Below are positions 46,930 to 54,757 of a stretch of DNA of 64,000 bases, in pieces (position 1 is the first letter of the stretch; each line of letters opens with the position of its first letter). Under the pieces are notes generated by a model. It saw nothing but the letters and a program-made list of their open reading frames with translations, had not been told where the DNA came from and did not search any database. Source of the stretch: Synechococcus sp. NB0720_010. GTDB lineage: Bacteria > Cyanobacteriota > Cyanobacteriia > PCC-6307 > Cyanobiaceae. The position numbers and the translations under genes were made by a program. The stretch spans positions 2,346,449 through 2,410,448 of the forward strand of contig NZ_CP090898.1 in assembly GCF_023078835.1 (NCBI RefSeq), given 5' to 3'.

Positions 46930-47160
46930 TTATGTGGGCCGCATTTGCTTGATTCTCATTGTCTTGCTGGGCTTTGAGTCCGCCGCCGCCGAACCCAGCC
47001 AGTCCAATCGCTTCTGCTGCCTCGTCCATTTGCTCTGCTGATCTCCATTTTGATCAGCAGAGACTGCATCCTCTTCGGCTTGAAAGTGGAAGACATCTAG
47101 CGATTGAGGAGCAATGGCTACCAAAAACAGTGTGATCCCCAGGACATGGGCGGTTTGCAC
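46930..47160 (-). CDS. Possible anchored protein, 76 aa
   Basis: From GTG 47160: QTAHVLGITLFLVAIAPQSL is hydrophobic; the rest (FQAEEDAVSADQNGDQQSK) is polar. It overlaps the start of a plus-strand frame at 47114, and only one may be real. Confidence 0.35.
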   Translation of the reverse strand: MQTAHVLGITLFLVAIAPQSLDVFHFQAEEDAVSADQNGDQQSKWTRQQKRLDWLGSAAADSKPSKTMRIKQMRPT

Positions 47161-47380
47161 GACTGCGCCCCTTTGTGATTCACGAGAGCGTTCACTCGAC
47201 CTTCGTCACCTCAATGTGACCAAGTTCCACAACGACGAAGCCGCATTAACTGGCTACACGCTGGACCGCTGGGATCTCCATGGCGTTCCTTGCGAGTGTT
47301 TGGAGTGCGTTGCCGACTATCAAGACCTGCTGCTGATGCAGCCAGATCAGAACAGACGACGACTGAGAGAGTCGTCCTGA
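47114..47380 (+). CDS. Possible hypothetical protein, 88 aa
   Basis: MATKNSVIPRTWAVCTTAPL, then DEAALTGYTLDRWDLHGVP and CECLECVADYQDLLLMQPD with a CxxC pair. It ends 2 bases before the next gene (47383), which favours it as the first of two linked genes, but it overlaps a minus-strand frame. Confidence 0.4.
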   Translation: MATKNSVIPRTWAVCTTAPLCDSRERSLDLRHLNVTKFHNDEAALTGYTLDRWDLHGVPCECLECVADYQDLLLMQPDQNRRRLRESS

Positions 47381-47382
47381 CC

Positions 47383-47562
47383 ATGGACAGGGAGGAGGCC
47401 TACACCCGATTACGTGCTGGCTGGGAGGTTGACCCACATCTCCTGGAACTGATCGAAGGTGACTACGACAGCCCTCAGCGCAAGCGATTCATTCGTGGTC
47501 AGCAGAAGCTGGTTGATCGCTTAGGACTCAAGGAGCTCCCCGACCCAAGCGTTAGTTCTTGA
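47383..47562 (+). CDS. Small acidic hypothetical protein, 59 aa
   Basis: MDREEAYTRLRAGWEVDPHL, LELIEGDYDSPQRKRFIRG and QQKLVDRLGLKELPDPS. A charged helical protein that converges on and overlaps by 11 bases the gene ending at 47552. Confidence 0.5.
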   Translation: MDREEAYTRLRAGWEVDPHLLELIEGDYDSPQRKRFIRGQQKLVDRLGLKELPDPSVSS

Positions 47563-47788
47563 TCCAGATCCTGGAGAGGAGCCAGGCAAAGAGGCCGCAA
47601 GGAAGGGCGAACCCAATTATTGGGACAGCCGCGGCGACTGGAGCGGACAACGCGCTCGGGAGCCAGGCGCCCAGGTTTGACTGCCAGTTACCGGTCGCTT
47701 CTGTGCAGAAGCTGGGTGCCAGGAACATCACCGGCACGAACATCGTCGAGAGCACGGAGGTGAGAACGATCTTCTGGGCATCGGTCAT
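47552..47788 (-). CDS. Small two-span membrane protein, 78 aa
   Basis: From ATG 47788: MTDAQKIVLTSVLSTMFVPV starts a first span, and AAAVPIIGFALPCGLFAWLL a second, with an outer loop containing one Cys. Function unknown. Confidence 0.5.
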   Translation of the reverse strand: MTDAQKIVLTSVLSTMFVPVMFLAPSFCTEATGNWQSNLGAWLPSALSAPVAAAVPIIGFALPCGLFAWLLSRIWIKN

Positions 47789-47921
47789 CGCCAGTCGTCC
47801 GCTCCCTGATGCAGCCATCCTCGCTCTGATCACCAACAGCCCCTCCGATTTCAAAAGAGAATGGAGGGGCTAGAGCAACTGCGTCAGGCAACAGCTCCCG
47901 ACCCACATCTCATGACCATGG

Positions 47922-48461
47922 GTGGAGCGATGGCATTCCCCGCTCGGACGCACCGAGTTGTGGTCCACCTACTGCAAGAGCAAGGGCGGCAAGAAAGGAG
48001 CCCGCACGGCTGAGCGTCGCCTCTACCCGCTGCTGGTGAATGACGTTGACGGCCCCGTGGATTGGAGCCTGCTGCAGCGCGTTCACCTTGGGGAGGAACT
48101 GCCGCCGCTGGGGCAGCCAGGCAAGGCAGGCGAGGCGATCCGCACGTTCTTGAAGCGTCAGCCGACTTGGCAGTCAATCGCCGCTGAGGCCGCGGCTGAG
48201 GGCCAAGAACTGGTGCCGTACAGCTTCCGCCATCGCTACAGCGCGACTGGGCACGGGCGTGGTCTGCAGCCCAAGCAGATGGCCGACGCCATGGGCCACA
48301 GCCTTGAAGTGCATATGGGCAACTACGCCCGCTTCATGACGCGCGACCTGGCCAGCGCCTTCGAGGTGGCGAATGGGGTGATGGCTTCGCAGCCCATCGC
48401 TGAAAGTGCTGCCGACAAAGGGAAGCCTCAGCCACGAGAGGGTAAATCCTTTAAGGGGTGA
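47922..48461 (+). pseudogene. Tyrosine recombinase (phage integrase) remnant, C-terminal part
   Basis: The frame holds the catalytic end of an integrase: PYSFRHRYSATGHGRGLQP gives the RH box, MADAMGHSLEVHMGNYARF the GH box and the nucleophile Tyr. The N-terminal DNA-binding domain and the first catalytic Arg are missing; translation would begin at a weak GTG. Integrases of this class are about 350-420 residues, so less than half is left. It marks past integration into this region, 5.5 kb from tRNA-Pro. Confidence 0.72.
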
Positions 48462-48513
48462 TGCCTTTACGGGTTTGCGCCCGCTATATTCCGCAGGCTA
48501 AAAGTATCCAGCA

Positions 48514-50253
48514 ATGAAAGCAGGCTCAAAGAATAGGGGGCGGCAGATTCTTGCTCTTTGCGCAGTTGCCTTTTTTCAGGTTCCAGCCAGGGCCGATCTC
48601 GTAAATGTAGACGGAAAGACTTATAATATTCAAACCTTTTACGGAAACTACAACGCTCACGCCTCGACGCTTCAATCAACTCCTTGGTGGCCTTATGAGT
48701 CAGATGCTAAGAAATTTGCAGGGGAGTGGGTTAATGCGGGATATTCGACTGGGAAAACAGCTTACTTTGCCTGGGCAAAACGACCCCTCTATGGAGTCTT
48801 TAACATCATGGCCTCCGATGGACAAACCTATATTAGTACACAGGGCAATGCTGTTGGTCCAAACACAAGCGTGGTCTATGCGTTCAGTGCACCGCTTCCT
48901 TCACAGACCACGTCACTAAACTCCTCGGGATCAAAAGTAGTCGTATCGACTGGTCCTGGAATTTCCAAGAACACAGGGAAGGTTGCAGGTGGAAAGCTTA
49001 CGTACTTGTCCGCAACATCAAGCACTGCGTCATCGCAATTTGCAGATGTCCTGAAAGTCTTTGGGGCACTTACATCCCTTTCAACACAAAGTCAAGTCGA
49101 CGCGGCCTATGAGCAGCTCACTGCAGAGCCCTATGCCAGCAACCTCTCCGTCGGCCTAGAATCGATGAATCGGTTCAGGAAGAACGCTCTGGCAATTGCT
49201 CTTGCTGACAACAAGATCTCCTACACAAAAACCGAAAAGGTCAAAGTTTGTGTTGCTGAGAATGGAAATGCAATGACGGCAAGCGCCAAAGACCAAGAAG
49301 CATCAAAAGAGTCAGCCAGCTGCAAAACGGCCAAGGTCAAGAAGAAACTCCCCTGGTCTCTTGTCATCGACGGCACCAACACACAGGCCAGCCTCAGGGG
49401 AACAGAGGACCTTGGCTCGCTTGACTACAACATCTTCCAGTCCACCTATGGCGTCGAATACGCACTGAGCGATCAGTTCAGCATTGGCGGAGTTTTTGGC
49501 TACGGACAGAACAATCTCTACAACTACGAATTTGCCGATACACGGGTTAATAGTGATACCTACTCGGGCGGCCTCTACGGCTTGTACAAGCCATCTGAAC
49601 CAGCAACCATTGCCCTGCTTGGCGGTTACTCGCGCTTCAACAGCGATTCACGCAGGCCAATCCAGTTCGGCACGATCAATCGTCTTGCAGAAGCGGACTG
49701 GAATTCCAACGGCTACACCGTTGCGTTAACAGGTGAATACGCCTTCACTCTCTCAAAAGTCACTGACTCAGCGGACCCCAAGCAAAAAGAGAAAGAACGC
49801 CGTAACGCCATCCTTCTCAAGCCCAATGCCTTGGTTTCCTTCGCTGGGTACTCCCAAGGGCTCATTGAGGAATCAGGTGCACAGTCCCTCAACCTCAAGC
49901 TCAATCCACACACAGCCACATCGGTGATCTTTGGTGGTGGTTTGATTCTGCAGGCTCCCATAGTTGTCTCCTCTGAAAGTCGACTCATCCCGAGGCTTGG
50001 TGTTGGCTATCGCTACGACGTCAATGGCAACTCCGACGAAGAGCACGAGGTGACTGGTGGTTTCGTCGATCTGCCAGAAGCAGGTGAAATCGATGTCTAC
50101 GGCCAGAACCGAGGTAGCAATGACGTCGATGTTTCCCTTGGACTTGAGTATGAAATCAGTTCCAGCACCGCGATCTACAGCAACGTTGCTGGATCCTTTT
50201 GGTCTAACGGGAACGAGCTGACCTACGGCGGAGGCTTCCGTTACAGCTGGTGA
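48514..50253 (+). CDS. Exported autotransporter-type beta-barrel protein
   Basis: A 579-residue outer-membrane candidate. Residues 1-27 are a signal peptide (ILALCAVAFFQVPARA). Residues 28-130 hold a domain rich in aromatic residues (VDGKTYNIQTFYGNYNAHA, then KTAYFAWAKRP). A Ser/Thr-rich middle and a linker with two cysteines (VKVCVAENG, ASCKTAK) lead to a C-terminal barrel of about 290 residues with alternating strands: GVEYALSDQFSIGGVFGYG, SGGLYGLYKPSEPATIALL, VALTGEYAFTL, and a final strand GGGFRYSW ending in an aromatic residue, as in autotransporter barrels. The gene is visibly less GC-rich than its neighbours. Confidence 0.75.
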   Translation: MKAGSKNRGRQILALCAVAFFQVPARADLVNVDGKTYNIQTFYGNYNAHASTLQSTPWWPYESDAKKFAGEWVNAGYSTGKTAYFAWAKRPLYGVFNIMASDGQTYISTQGNAVGPNTSVVYAFSAPLPSQTTSLNSSGSKVVVSTGPGISKNTGKVAGGKLTYLSATSSTASSQFADVLKVFGALTSLSTQSQVDAAYEQLTAEPYASNLSVGLESMNRFRKNALAIALADNKISYTKTEKVKVCVAENGNAMTASAKDQEASKESASCKTAKVKKKLPWSLVIDGTNTQASLRGTEDLGSLDYNIFQSTYGVEYALSDQFSIGGVFGYGQNNLYNYEFADTRVNSDTYSGGLYGLYKPSEPATIALLGGYSRFNSDSRRPIQFGTINRLAEADWNSNGYTVALTGEYAFTLSKVTDSADPKQKEKERRNAILLKPNALVSFAGYSQGLIEESGAQSLNLKLNPHTATSVIFGGGLILQAPIVVSSESRLIPRLGVGYRYDVNGNSDEEHEVTGGFVDLPEAGEIDVYGQNRGSNDVDVSLGLEYEISSSTAIYSNVAGSFWSNGNELTYGGGFRYSW

Positions 50254-50294
50254 TTGGGTATCAGATCCCCAACAAGCTCGATCACGACCCTTAG

Positions 50295-50456
50295 CGACTG
50301 CCACTGATCAGCCGTCTAGCTAATGCGCTTGATGTGGGCCTCTCGCTGGAATACGAAACGTCAGAAGCCCTCTCCCTCTATGCCGGCGTGGGTGGTGCCT
50401 TCTGGAGCAATGGCAACGAGCTCAGCTATGGCGGGGGGCTCAAGCTGCGCTGGTGA
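50295..50456 (+). pseudogene. Orphan copy of an autotransporter C terminus
   Basis: A frame without a start encodes LDVGLSLEYETSEALSLYAG and GAFWSNGNELSYGGGLKLRW, closely parallel to the last 43 residues of the preceding gene (VDVSLGLEYEISSSTAIYSN; SFWSNGNELTYGGGFRYSW). It begins 41 bases after that gene's stop. It is the remnant of a second barrel gene or a reserve tail that could replace the first by recombination. Confidence 0.7.
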
Positions 50457-50833
50457 GAGCTGCAGGGGAATGCTTTGAGCTTCGAGAAAGGCATCGACCG
50501 CAAGGCCGAGCCCACTCTGGACATGCCCGACCTCGACTGATCGCCTCGATCACTCGTTCGTCCTCTAACCCTCGCCGCAAGGCGGGGATTTTTGGTTGCA
50601 CCGATCACCCGAGAGCATTTCGCTCTGATCAAAATCAGCCTGCGAGAAGCCCTGGCCAGGCAGTCCCACTGGCGACATCTGCACCCGGACCGGAAGCTGG
50701 CGCTGGCCGGGATGACTGCGAGCAACACAACGACACCACAACCGCTTGGTCTCAGATCCCAACTCGCAAGACTCGATGCATGGGGCGAAAAAGGTTTTGC
50801 AATGACCAGAATTCGGTGAGCTCCGACTTCGCC
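50457..50833. other. Intergenic, 377 bases
   Basis: Apart from the terminator at 50569-50593 I see no supported gene. Plus-strand frames through it are Arg/Pro-rich and look like non-coding sequence. Confidence 0.4.
50569..50593 (+). terminator. Terminator downstream of the barrel remnant
   Basis: CCC-T-CGCC-GCAA-GGCG-GGG forms a 7-bp stem with one bulge and a GCAA tetraloop, followed by ATTTTT. Confidence 0.7.
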
Positions 50834-51172
50834 ATGACACGCCCCCTGCCTCATCTGATCAGCCTTGGCCTAACGGCCGGACTATTCACCGTGATCAGTG
50901 CCCCAGCCCTGGCCAACAAACTCGACGCTGTCACCCAGCGTCTAGGCAACGCATGCAAATTGCGCGTGGTGGAGCAATTTGACGTGAGCATGGCTGAAGC
51001 GCGGATCAGCCTCGGCGCCACGCTGAAGCAAAGCCTCGATTCAGGCGCGATGACCATGAAAGACGTGAAGGCCAGCGGCCTCAGCTTCAACTGGGCGGTG
51101 GACGGCAAAACAGCCAAGGGCTATTGCAATGTGAACTACGACGGCACGGTGAACGAGTTCAAGCAGTGGTAA
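50834..51172 (+). CDS. Small exported protein, 112 aa
   Basis: A signal peptide (LISLGLTAGLFTVISAPALA) leads to a mature domain with two cysteines (GNACKLRVVEQFDVSMAEA; KGYCNVNYDGTVNEFKQW). It opens a group of overlapping plus-strand genes: its stop (TAA 51170-51172) lies inside the first codons of the next gene. Function unknown. Confidence 0.6.
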   Translation: MTRPLPHLISLGLTAGLFTVISAPALANKLDAVTQRLGNACKLRVVEQFDVSMAEARISLGATLKQSLDSGAMTMKDVKASGLSFNWAVDGKTAKGYCNVNYDGTVNEFKQW

Positions 51173-51756
51173 AACCACTGGCCACGGCGGCAGCCTGCAT
51201 CGGTGCCGCCGTAGCCGCCCTTTACTGGGGCCAGGGCTACATCATCGGCTTCATCTACGGCCAGGCGATAAAAGGCCATCGGGCGGCCGAGGGGCGTGGG
51301 CTAGAGGCCTACTGCCTGCTGAGCCGCCACGATGACTCGCTACCGATTCAGCGAGGGCCGTGTGCGTTCAGGGAACGCGATGGAGACATAACAGTGTCGA
51401 TGCAGCCACATGGAACGTTCAATTTCGCGGCCAATCAACACGGGATCAGCCACCAACATGCTGACAACGCCGATGGCATCCGCTTCACCAGAGAAGGGGA
51501 GTTCACCTTGCAAGTGTTCTGGCGCAAACCGCTTCAGTGCTCTGGCCCCATTGCAGCTCCAGTGTCGGTCGTGTTCATCAATCTCGGCGATGCCCCCAGC
51601 GTTGATCTAGCCGTGGGTGATCAACACGTGCTGCTCCCGATCGCGCGTTCCGGCAGCGGTTCTCGCTACAGCAGTTCAGGAGTCGAACTCTGGGACCACC
51701 AGGGCAAGACTCGTATCAGCTGGTTTGGGCAGAACCTCGCTTGCACAAACCAGTGA
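51166..51756 (+). CDS. Membrane-anchored or exported protein, 196 aa
   Basis: GTG 51166 overlaps the preceding stop. An N-terminal hydrophobic segment (LATAAACIGAAVAALYWGQG) is followed by a beta-rich outer domain: EAYCLLSRHDDSLPIQRGP, GDITVSMQPHGTFNFAANQ, GEFTLQVFWRKPLQCSGPI and SVDLAVGDQHVLLPIARSG. Three cysteines. The next gene starts within its stop codon. No family recognised. Confidence 0.6.
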   Translation: MVKPLATAAACIGAAVAALYWGQGYIIGFIYGQAIKGHRAAEGRGLEAYCLLSRHDDSLPIQRGPCAFRERDGDITVSMQPHGTFNFAANQHGISHQHADNADGIRFTREGEFTLQVFWRKPLQCSGPIAAPVSVVFINLGDAPSVDLAVGDQHVLLPIARSGSGSRYSSSGVELWDHQGKTRISWFGQNLACTNQ

Positions 51757-52094
51757 TCGAGCAACAAAGGATTCAGCGGCTGGAAGCCATCAGCACCGAC
51801 TACAGCGAGTTGCCCAGACGGGTGTTGTTCGTGCTTGGGTCTGGCCAAAGCCCGGCGGTGGATGTGTTTGAAGAAGCAGCCAAGCAGCGCTTCACCACGA
51901 TTGAACCGCAGCTGCTCAATGAGCTCGCAAGGGGCCAGAGGCGATCGATCACGATCTCAACACCAGCACAGATGATTCCCGAGATTGTGCGCTCCCTGGC
52001 CACCGTAAACGTAGCCATCTACCAAGTGGTCCTGCTCGAAGGTGATGATGAGCAACCTCCAGTAGCAGCTGATTCAATGACTGCCGTGGACTGA
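51753..52094 (+). CDS. Soluble hypothetical protein, 113 aa
   Basis: GTG 51753 overlaps the previous TGA (GTGA). No signal is evident: IEQQRIQRLEAISTDYSEL, RVLFVLGSGQSPAVDVFEE, and RRSITISTPAQMIPEIVRS with VNVAIYQVVLLEGDDEQPP. Strand-helix alternation suggests a small Rossmann-like or ferredoxin-like domain. It sits between exported proteins in the same group. Confidence 0.55.
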   Translation: MIEQQRIQRLEAISTDYSELPRRVLFVLGSGQSPAVDVFEEAAKQRFTTIEPQLLNELARGQRRSITISTPAQMIPEIVRSLATVNVAIYQVVLLEGDDEQPPVAADSMTAVD

Positions 52095-52112
52095 ACAAGC
52101 GGAACTGCTCGA

Positions 52113-52589
52113 ATGGTTCAGACCCTCCTGGCCTTGGCATTTGTATGGCCCATCCCCCTGTTCGGCAGGAGCGGTGGTGAACGCACCAATGAAGCGGCCT
52201 TGCAGCAGCTGCGGATGGCCTTCGAGGCTATGGATGTAGCCGTGGTGAGCGACCATCCCCGCTGCCGCGAGCCCAATCTCTATGGCCTCTACGTTCGTGG
52301 CAGCCGGCAAGTCGTGGTCTGTCCTCGTGGCGACCAGAGCAGCACACTGCGCCATGAGGACTGGCATGCCGTGCAGAGCCTCTGCCTCAACAATCGACGC
52401 TGGCTCAGCCGCGAAACGATTGAACAACAACTAACCCGAACTGATCGCGCCGAACTTCAGGCCCTGGTGGCCCCGGATCGCTGGTGGCGTGAAGCTGAAG
52501 CTCGAGCCATCGCCAACATGAAGGTGGGCGACTACCTACAGGAACTGGAACGGGCATGCAAGCCCCCAGGGGAGAGACCTGCAGTTTGA
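52113..52589 (+). CDS. Exported HExxH (zincin-like) protein, 158 aa
   Basis: A signal-like N terminus (VQTLLALAFVWPIPLFG) is followed by a compact domain. STLRHEDWHAVQSLCLN contains HEDWH, which fits the HExxH zinc-binding motif with the catalytic Glu. WWREAEARAIANMKVGD about 40 residues later supplies a Glu in the ExxA context expected for the third ligand of gluzincins. Three cysteines (HPRCREP, VVCPRGD, SLCLNNR) may form a disulfide. It starts 18 bases after the previous gene. A secreted minimal metallopeptidase or immunity-type protein is the inference. Confidence 0.6.
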   Translation: MVQTLLALAFVWPIPLFGRSGGERTNEAALQQLRMAFEAMDVAVVSDHPRCREPNLYGLYVRGSRQVVVCPRGDQSSTLRHEDWHAVQSLCLNNRRWLSRETIEQQLTRTDRAELQALVAPDRWWREAEARAIANMKVGDYLQELERACKPPGERPAV

Positions 52590-52785
52590 AACGCAGCAGA
52601 AGAGCCCAGCCCTGGCGCCGTGTGACACCCTCCAATTCCGCCGCCGGGTGGCGAATAAGGGCTTAAGCCTCGTGGTTGCTGAATCACTCAGGTTCCTGGA
52701 AGCTGTAGTCGAGGCCGGCAGACTTTCGCAACTGCTGCATCCATGCGATCGAGGGTCACAGTGGGGCAACCTTCAGGCAACCTCC

Positions 52786-53139
52786 ATGAATGCACTTCAC
52801 GGGCAAGGGCGCTGGGTGCTCAGTGTTTTGGCAGGCCTCGTAGCACCTGGGAGCCTCCTTCATGTGGCACGAGCCGAATCTGATCAGGCGCTTGCGGTCC
52901 TGCTGAAACAGCTCAATGCCAAGCCCCTCGGCCTCTACAACGGGGTGCGCCTGTTCCGTCTGAACCAACCCGGCGGCGGCACCCTCACGCTGTCGGTGAG
53001 CTGCGCACGCGAACAATGGCGTGTGCAAAACAGCGACAGCGCCAAGGGCCAGCCGAGTTTCTACAACACGCCCTTTCTCTCCGCCAAAGGCATCAACCGC
53101 ACCTGGGTGTGCACGGCGCCAGGGAGGGTATTGGAGTAA
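52786..53139 (+). CDS. Small exported protein, 117 aa
   Basis: From ATG 52786: a signal peptide (WVLSVLAGLVAPGSLLHVA) and a mature part with QALAVLLKQLNAKPLGLYN, TLTLSVSCAREQWRVQNSD and RTWVCTAPGRVLE; two cysteines. It resembles in size and layout the exported protein at 50834. An open frame left to 52648 is not convincing. Confidence 0.55.
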   Translation: MNALHGQGRWVLSVLAGLVAPGSLLHVARAESDQALAVLLKQLNAKPLGLYNGVRLFRLNQPGGGTLTLSVSCAREQWRVQNSDSAKGQPSFYNTPFLSAKGINRTWVCTAPGRVLE

Positions 53140-53146
53140 CGGCGGT

Positions 53147-53308
53147 TCAGCTGGCGGCCATGGCCCGGGCTTGAGCCATGGGGTGTTGGTCGCGCTCAAA
53201 CCGCGCCACGATCTGTGTGTGCAGGGCCCGTTCTGCCGCCGACTGATCGCCGGCATGGGTGATCAACAGCACGCTCAGCCCCACGGCCAGCGCTGTGATT
53301 CGCTTCAC
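53147..53308 (-). CDS. Small membrane-anchored protein, 53 aa
   Basis: From GTG 53308: KRITALAVGLSVLLITHAG is a span or signal; the rest is helical (AERALHTQIVARFERDQHP). It converges on the exported gene with 7 bases between stops. Confidence 0.5.
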   Translation of the reverse strand: MKRITALAVGLSVLLITHAGDQSAAERALHTQIVARFERDQHPMAQARAMAAS

Positions 53309-53439
53309 ACCAAGAACCAGCAGCAGCTCCAATAACTGTGGAGACGGGGTCCGGGCGACTGGCAAACAGGCTGCATTCCTCGTGCAGAGCAGCCAGGCCT
53401 GGTGTGGCGGGTGGATGCAGGGCCATTGGTGCAGCGAAA

Positions 53440-53463
53440 AGCCCCGGGCCGTAGCCCAGGGCT
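53440..53463 (-). terminator. Terminator of the HTH gene
   Basis: AGCCC-T-GGGC-TACG-GCCC-G-GGGCT on the minus strand is followed by TTTT, 30 bases beyond the stop at 53493. Confidence 0.65.
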
Positions 53464-53492
53464 CTTGATGGCTGGCGGAGTGGGGTGGGGTG

Positions 53493-53681
53493 TCAGCTCT
53501 TGCTCGCCCTTACCTCCCAGAACGCCGCACCCAAGCTGTAACTCGCCAGACCGCTCTGCTGCTCATAGCTCTGGCGTGCATTGAGTAGGCCGGCGGAGCG
53601 CCAGCGATGCAGCGTCCGCTCGCTCACGCCCAGGCAATCGGCGGCCTGACGTTGCACGGACCAGTGGGGGGTATGGGTCAT
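53493..53681 (-). CDS. Small HTH (MerR/excisionase-like) protein, 62 aa
   Basis: WSVQRQAADCLGVSERTLHR-WRSAGLL is a winged HTH of the MerR/Xis type ('xxAAxxLGVSxRTLxRWxxxGLL'). The 62-residue size suits a phage excisionase or a small regulator. It lies 246 bases from tRNA-Pro and within the putative island, next to an 11-bp tandem repeat. Confidence 0.65.
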   Translation of the reverse strand: MTHTPHWSVQRQAADCLGVSERTLHRWRSAGLLNARQSYEQQSGLASYSLGAAFWEVRASKS

Positions 53682-53876
53682 CGGTGTGGATGCGAAGGAC
53701 AGGAACTCCTGGGATCGGAGATCTGCGATCGATCCATCAGCGGATCCGGCGAAAGGGGATGGATGCGTTCAGAGATGACGCAGCTCGGTATCGCCGCCGT
53801 TGAGGCTTGCTCGCAAAGGAGGCTACGGGGGACGGCCCTGACAACCCCGGACACTCCCAGCCAGAGCGGGAAGGAT

Positions 53877-53898
53877 TTTTGAGCCCGTTTTGAGCCCG
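53877..53898. repeat. Perfect 11-bp tandem repeat near tRNA-Pro
   Basis: TTTTGAGCCCG occurs twice without a gap (53877-53887 and 53888-53898), 29 bases from the 3' end of the tRNA gene. It may be a recombinase arm site or trace of an att core. Confidence 0.5.
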
Positions 53899-53927
53899 CC
53901 GCTCAGGCCTGGTTGGTGAGAAGTCAA

Positions 53928-54001
53928 TCGGGGCGACAGGATTCGAACCTGCGACCTAGTGCTCCCAAAGCACCCGCGCTACCAAGCTGCGCCACGCCCC
54001 G
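53928..54001 (-). tRNA. trnP-UGG: tRNA-Pro (anticodon UGG)
   Basis: A 74-nt cloverleaf on the minus strand. The 7-bp acceptor stem (CGGGGCG with CGCCCCG), D arm GCGC-AGCTTGGTA-GCGC, anticodon stem GGTGC/GCACT with loop TTTGGGA (UGG, G37), and T arm GCAGG-TTCGAAT-CCTGT are all intact; A73 follows and CCA is not encoded. It marks the right edge of the putative island. Confidence 0.96.
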
Positions 54002-54085
54002 TATGTCTGGAGCTTACCGGTCGATCCGCTGGGCTGGCCGTGGCGCTGGGCCCCGGTACAACGGGCCCGAAGTCCTCGCCCCACC

Positions 54086-54757
54086 ATGGGATTCGGCCCC
54101 GTTCGCGCTGTTGCTGTCCTCGCCGGGCTGACGGGCTGTCTGTTGCCTTTCCCGGCTCTGGCCCTCCCCGAGAGGCCATGGCAAATCCCTGGCGATACTC
54201 CGGTCGCTGACCTGACGCCCGGGATGGGAATCAGCGAGGCCATGCCCGATTCCCTGGCCTGGCCGCTGCGTCCTGGTCAGCCGATCCGTGTGGTCTATCC
54301 CTTGGCGGTCAAAGCCACGGAGGTGGACCCCTACGGCTGGCGCTATTCGAGTTCCCGCGGGGCCTGGCGCATGCACGCCGGTCAGGACCTGGTGGCTCCC
54401 GCGGGCACGCCTGTTCTGGCCATGCTTCCTGGACGTGTGGTTCTGGTGGAGCCCATCGACGGCTACGGCCTCACGGTGGTCCTGGACCATGGCCGCGGTT
54501 GGCAGAGCCTCTATGCCCATCTGCAGAGCGCCAACGTCCGCAAAGGTGACTTCCTGACGGCCGCCTCCACCCTGGGCCTGGTCGGCCAGAGCGGCCGTGC
54601 CAGTGGCCCCCATCTCCATGTCGAGTTGCGCCAGCGCCAAGGGGAGCAGATGCTGGCCCTCGATCCCACCCCGGTTCTTGATCAGGCCACACGCCTGACG
54701 CTCCTGGCCCCGCCCCCCGTGGCTGAAGCTCGGGTGATTGAACCAGCCCAGCCTTGA
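54086..54757 (+). CDS. Exported M23 (LytM) peptidase-like protein
   Basis: A signal peptide (AVLAGLTGCLLPFPALA) precedes a C-terminal LytM domain: MHAGQDLVAPAGTPVLA (the HxxxD zinc motif), LYAHLQSANVRKGD and GPHLHVELR (HxH). These periplasmic peptidases cut peptidoglycan cross-bridges or regulate amidases. All metal ligands (His, Asp, His) are present, so activity is likely. There is no coiled-coil, unlike EnvC. The next gene starts four bases before its stop. Confidence 0.87.
   Translation: MGFGPVRAVAVLAGLTGCLLPFPALALPERPWQIPGDTPVADLTPGMGISEAMPDSLAWPLRPGQPIRVVYPLAVKATEVDPYGWRYSSSRGAWRMHAGQDLVAPAGTPVLAMLPGRVVLVEPIDGYGLTVVLDHGRGWQSLYAHLQSANVRKGDFLTAASTLGLVGQSGRASGPHLHVELRQRQGEQMLALDPTPVLDQATRLTLLAPPPVAEARVIEPAQP

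Noticed and set aside
47922..54001. Direct repeat of the tRNA-Pro 3' end as attL for the island
   Set aside because: I found only short matches of about nine bases (for example AGTCAATCG near 48174), too short to call an attachment site by eye.
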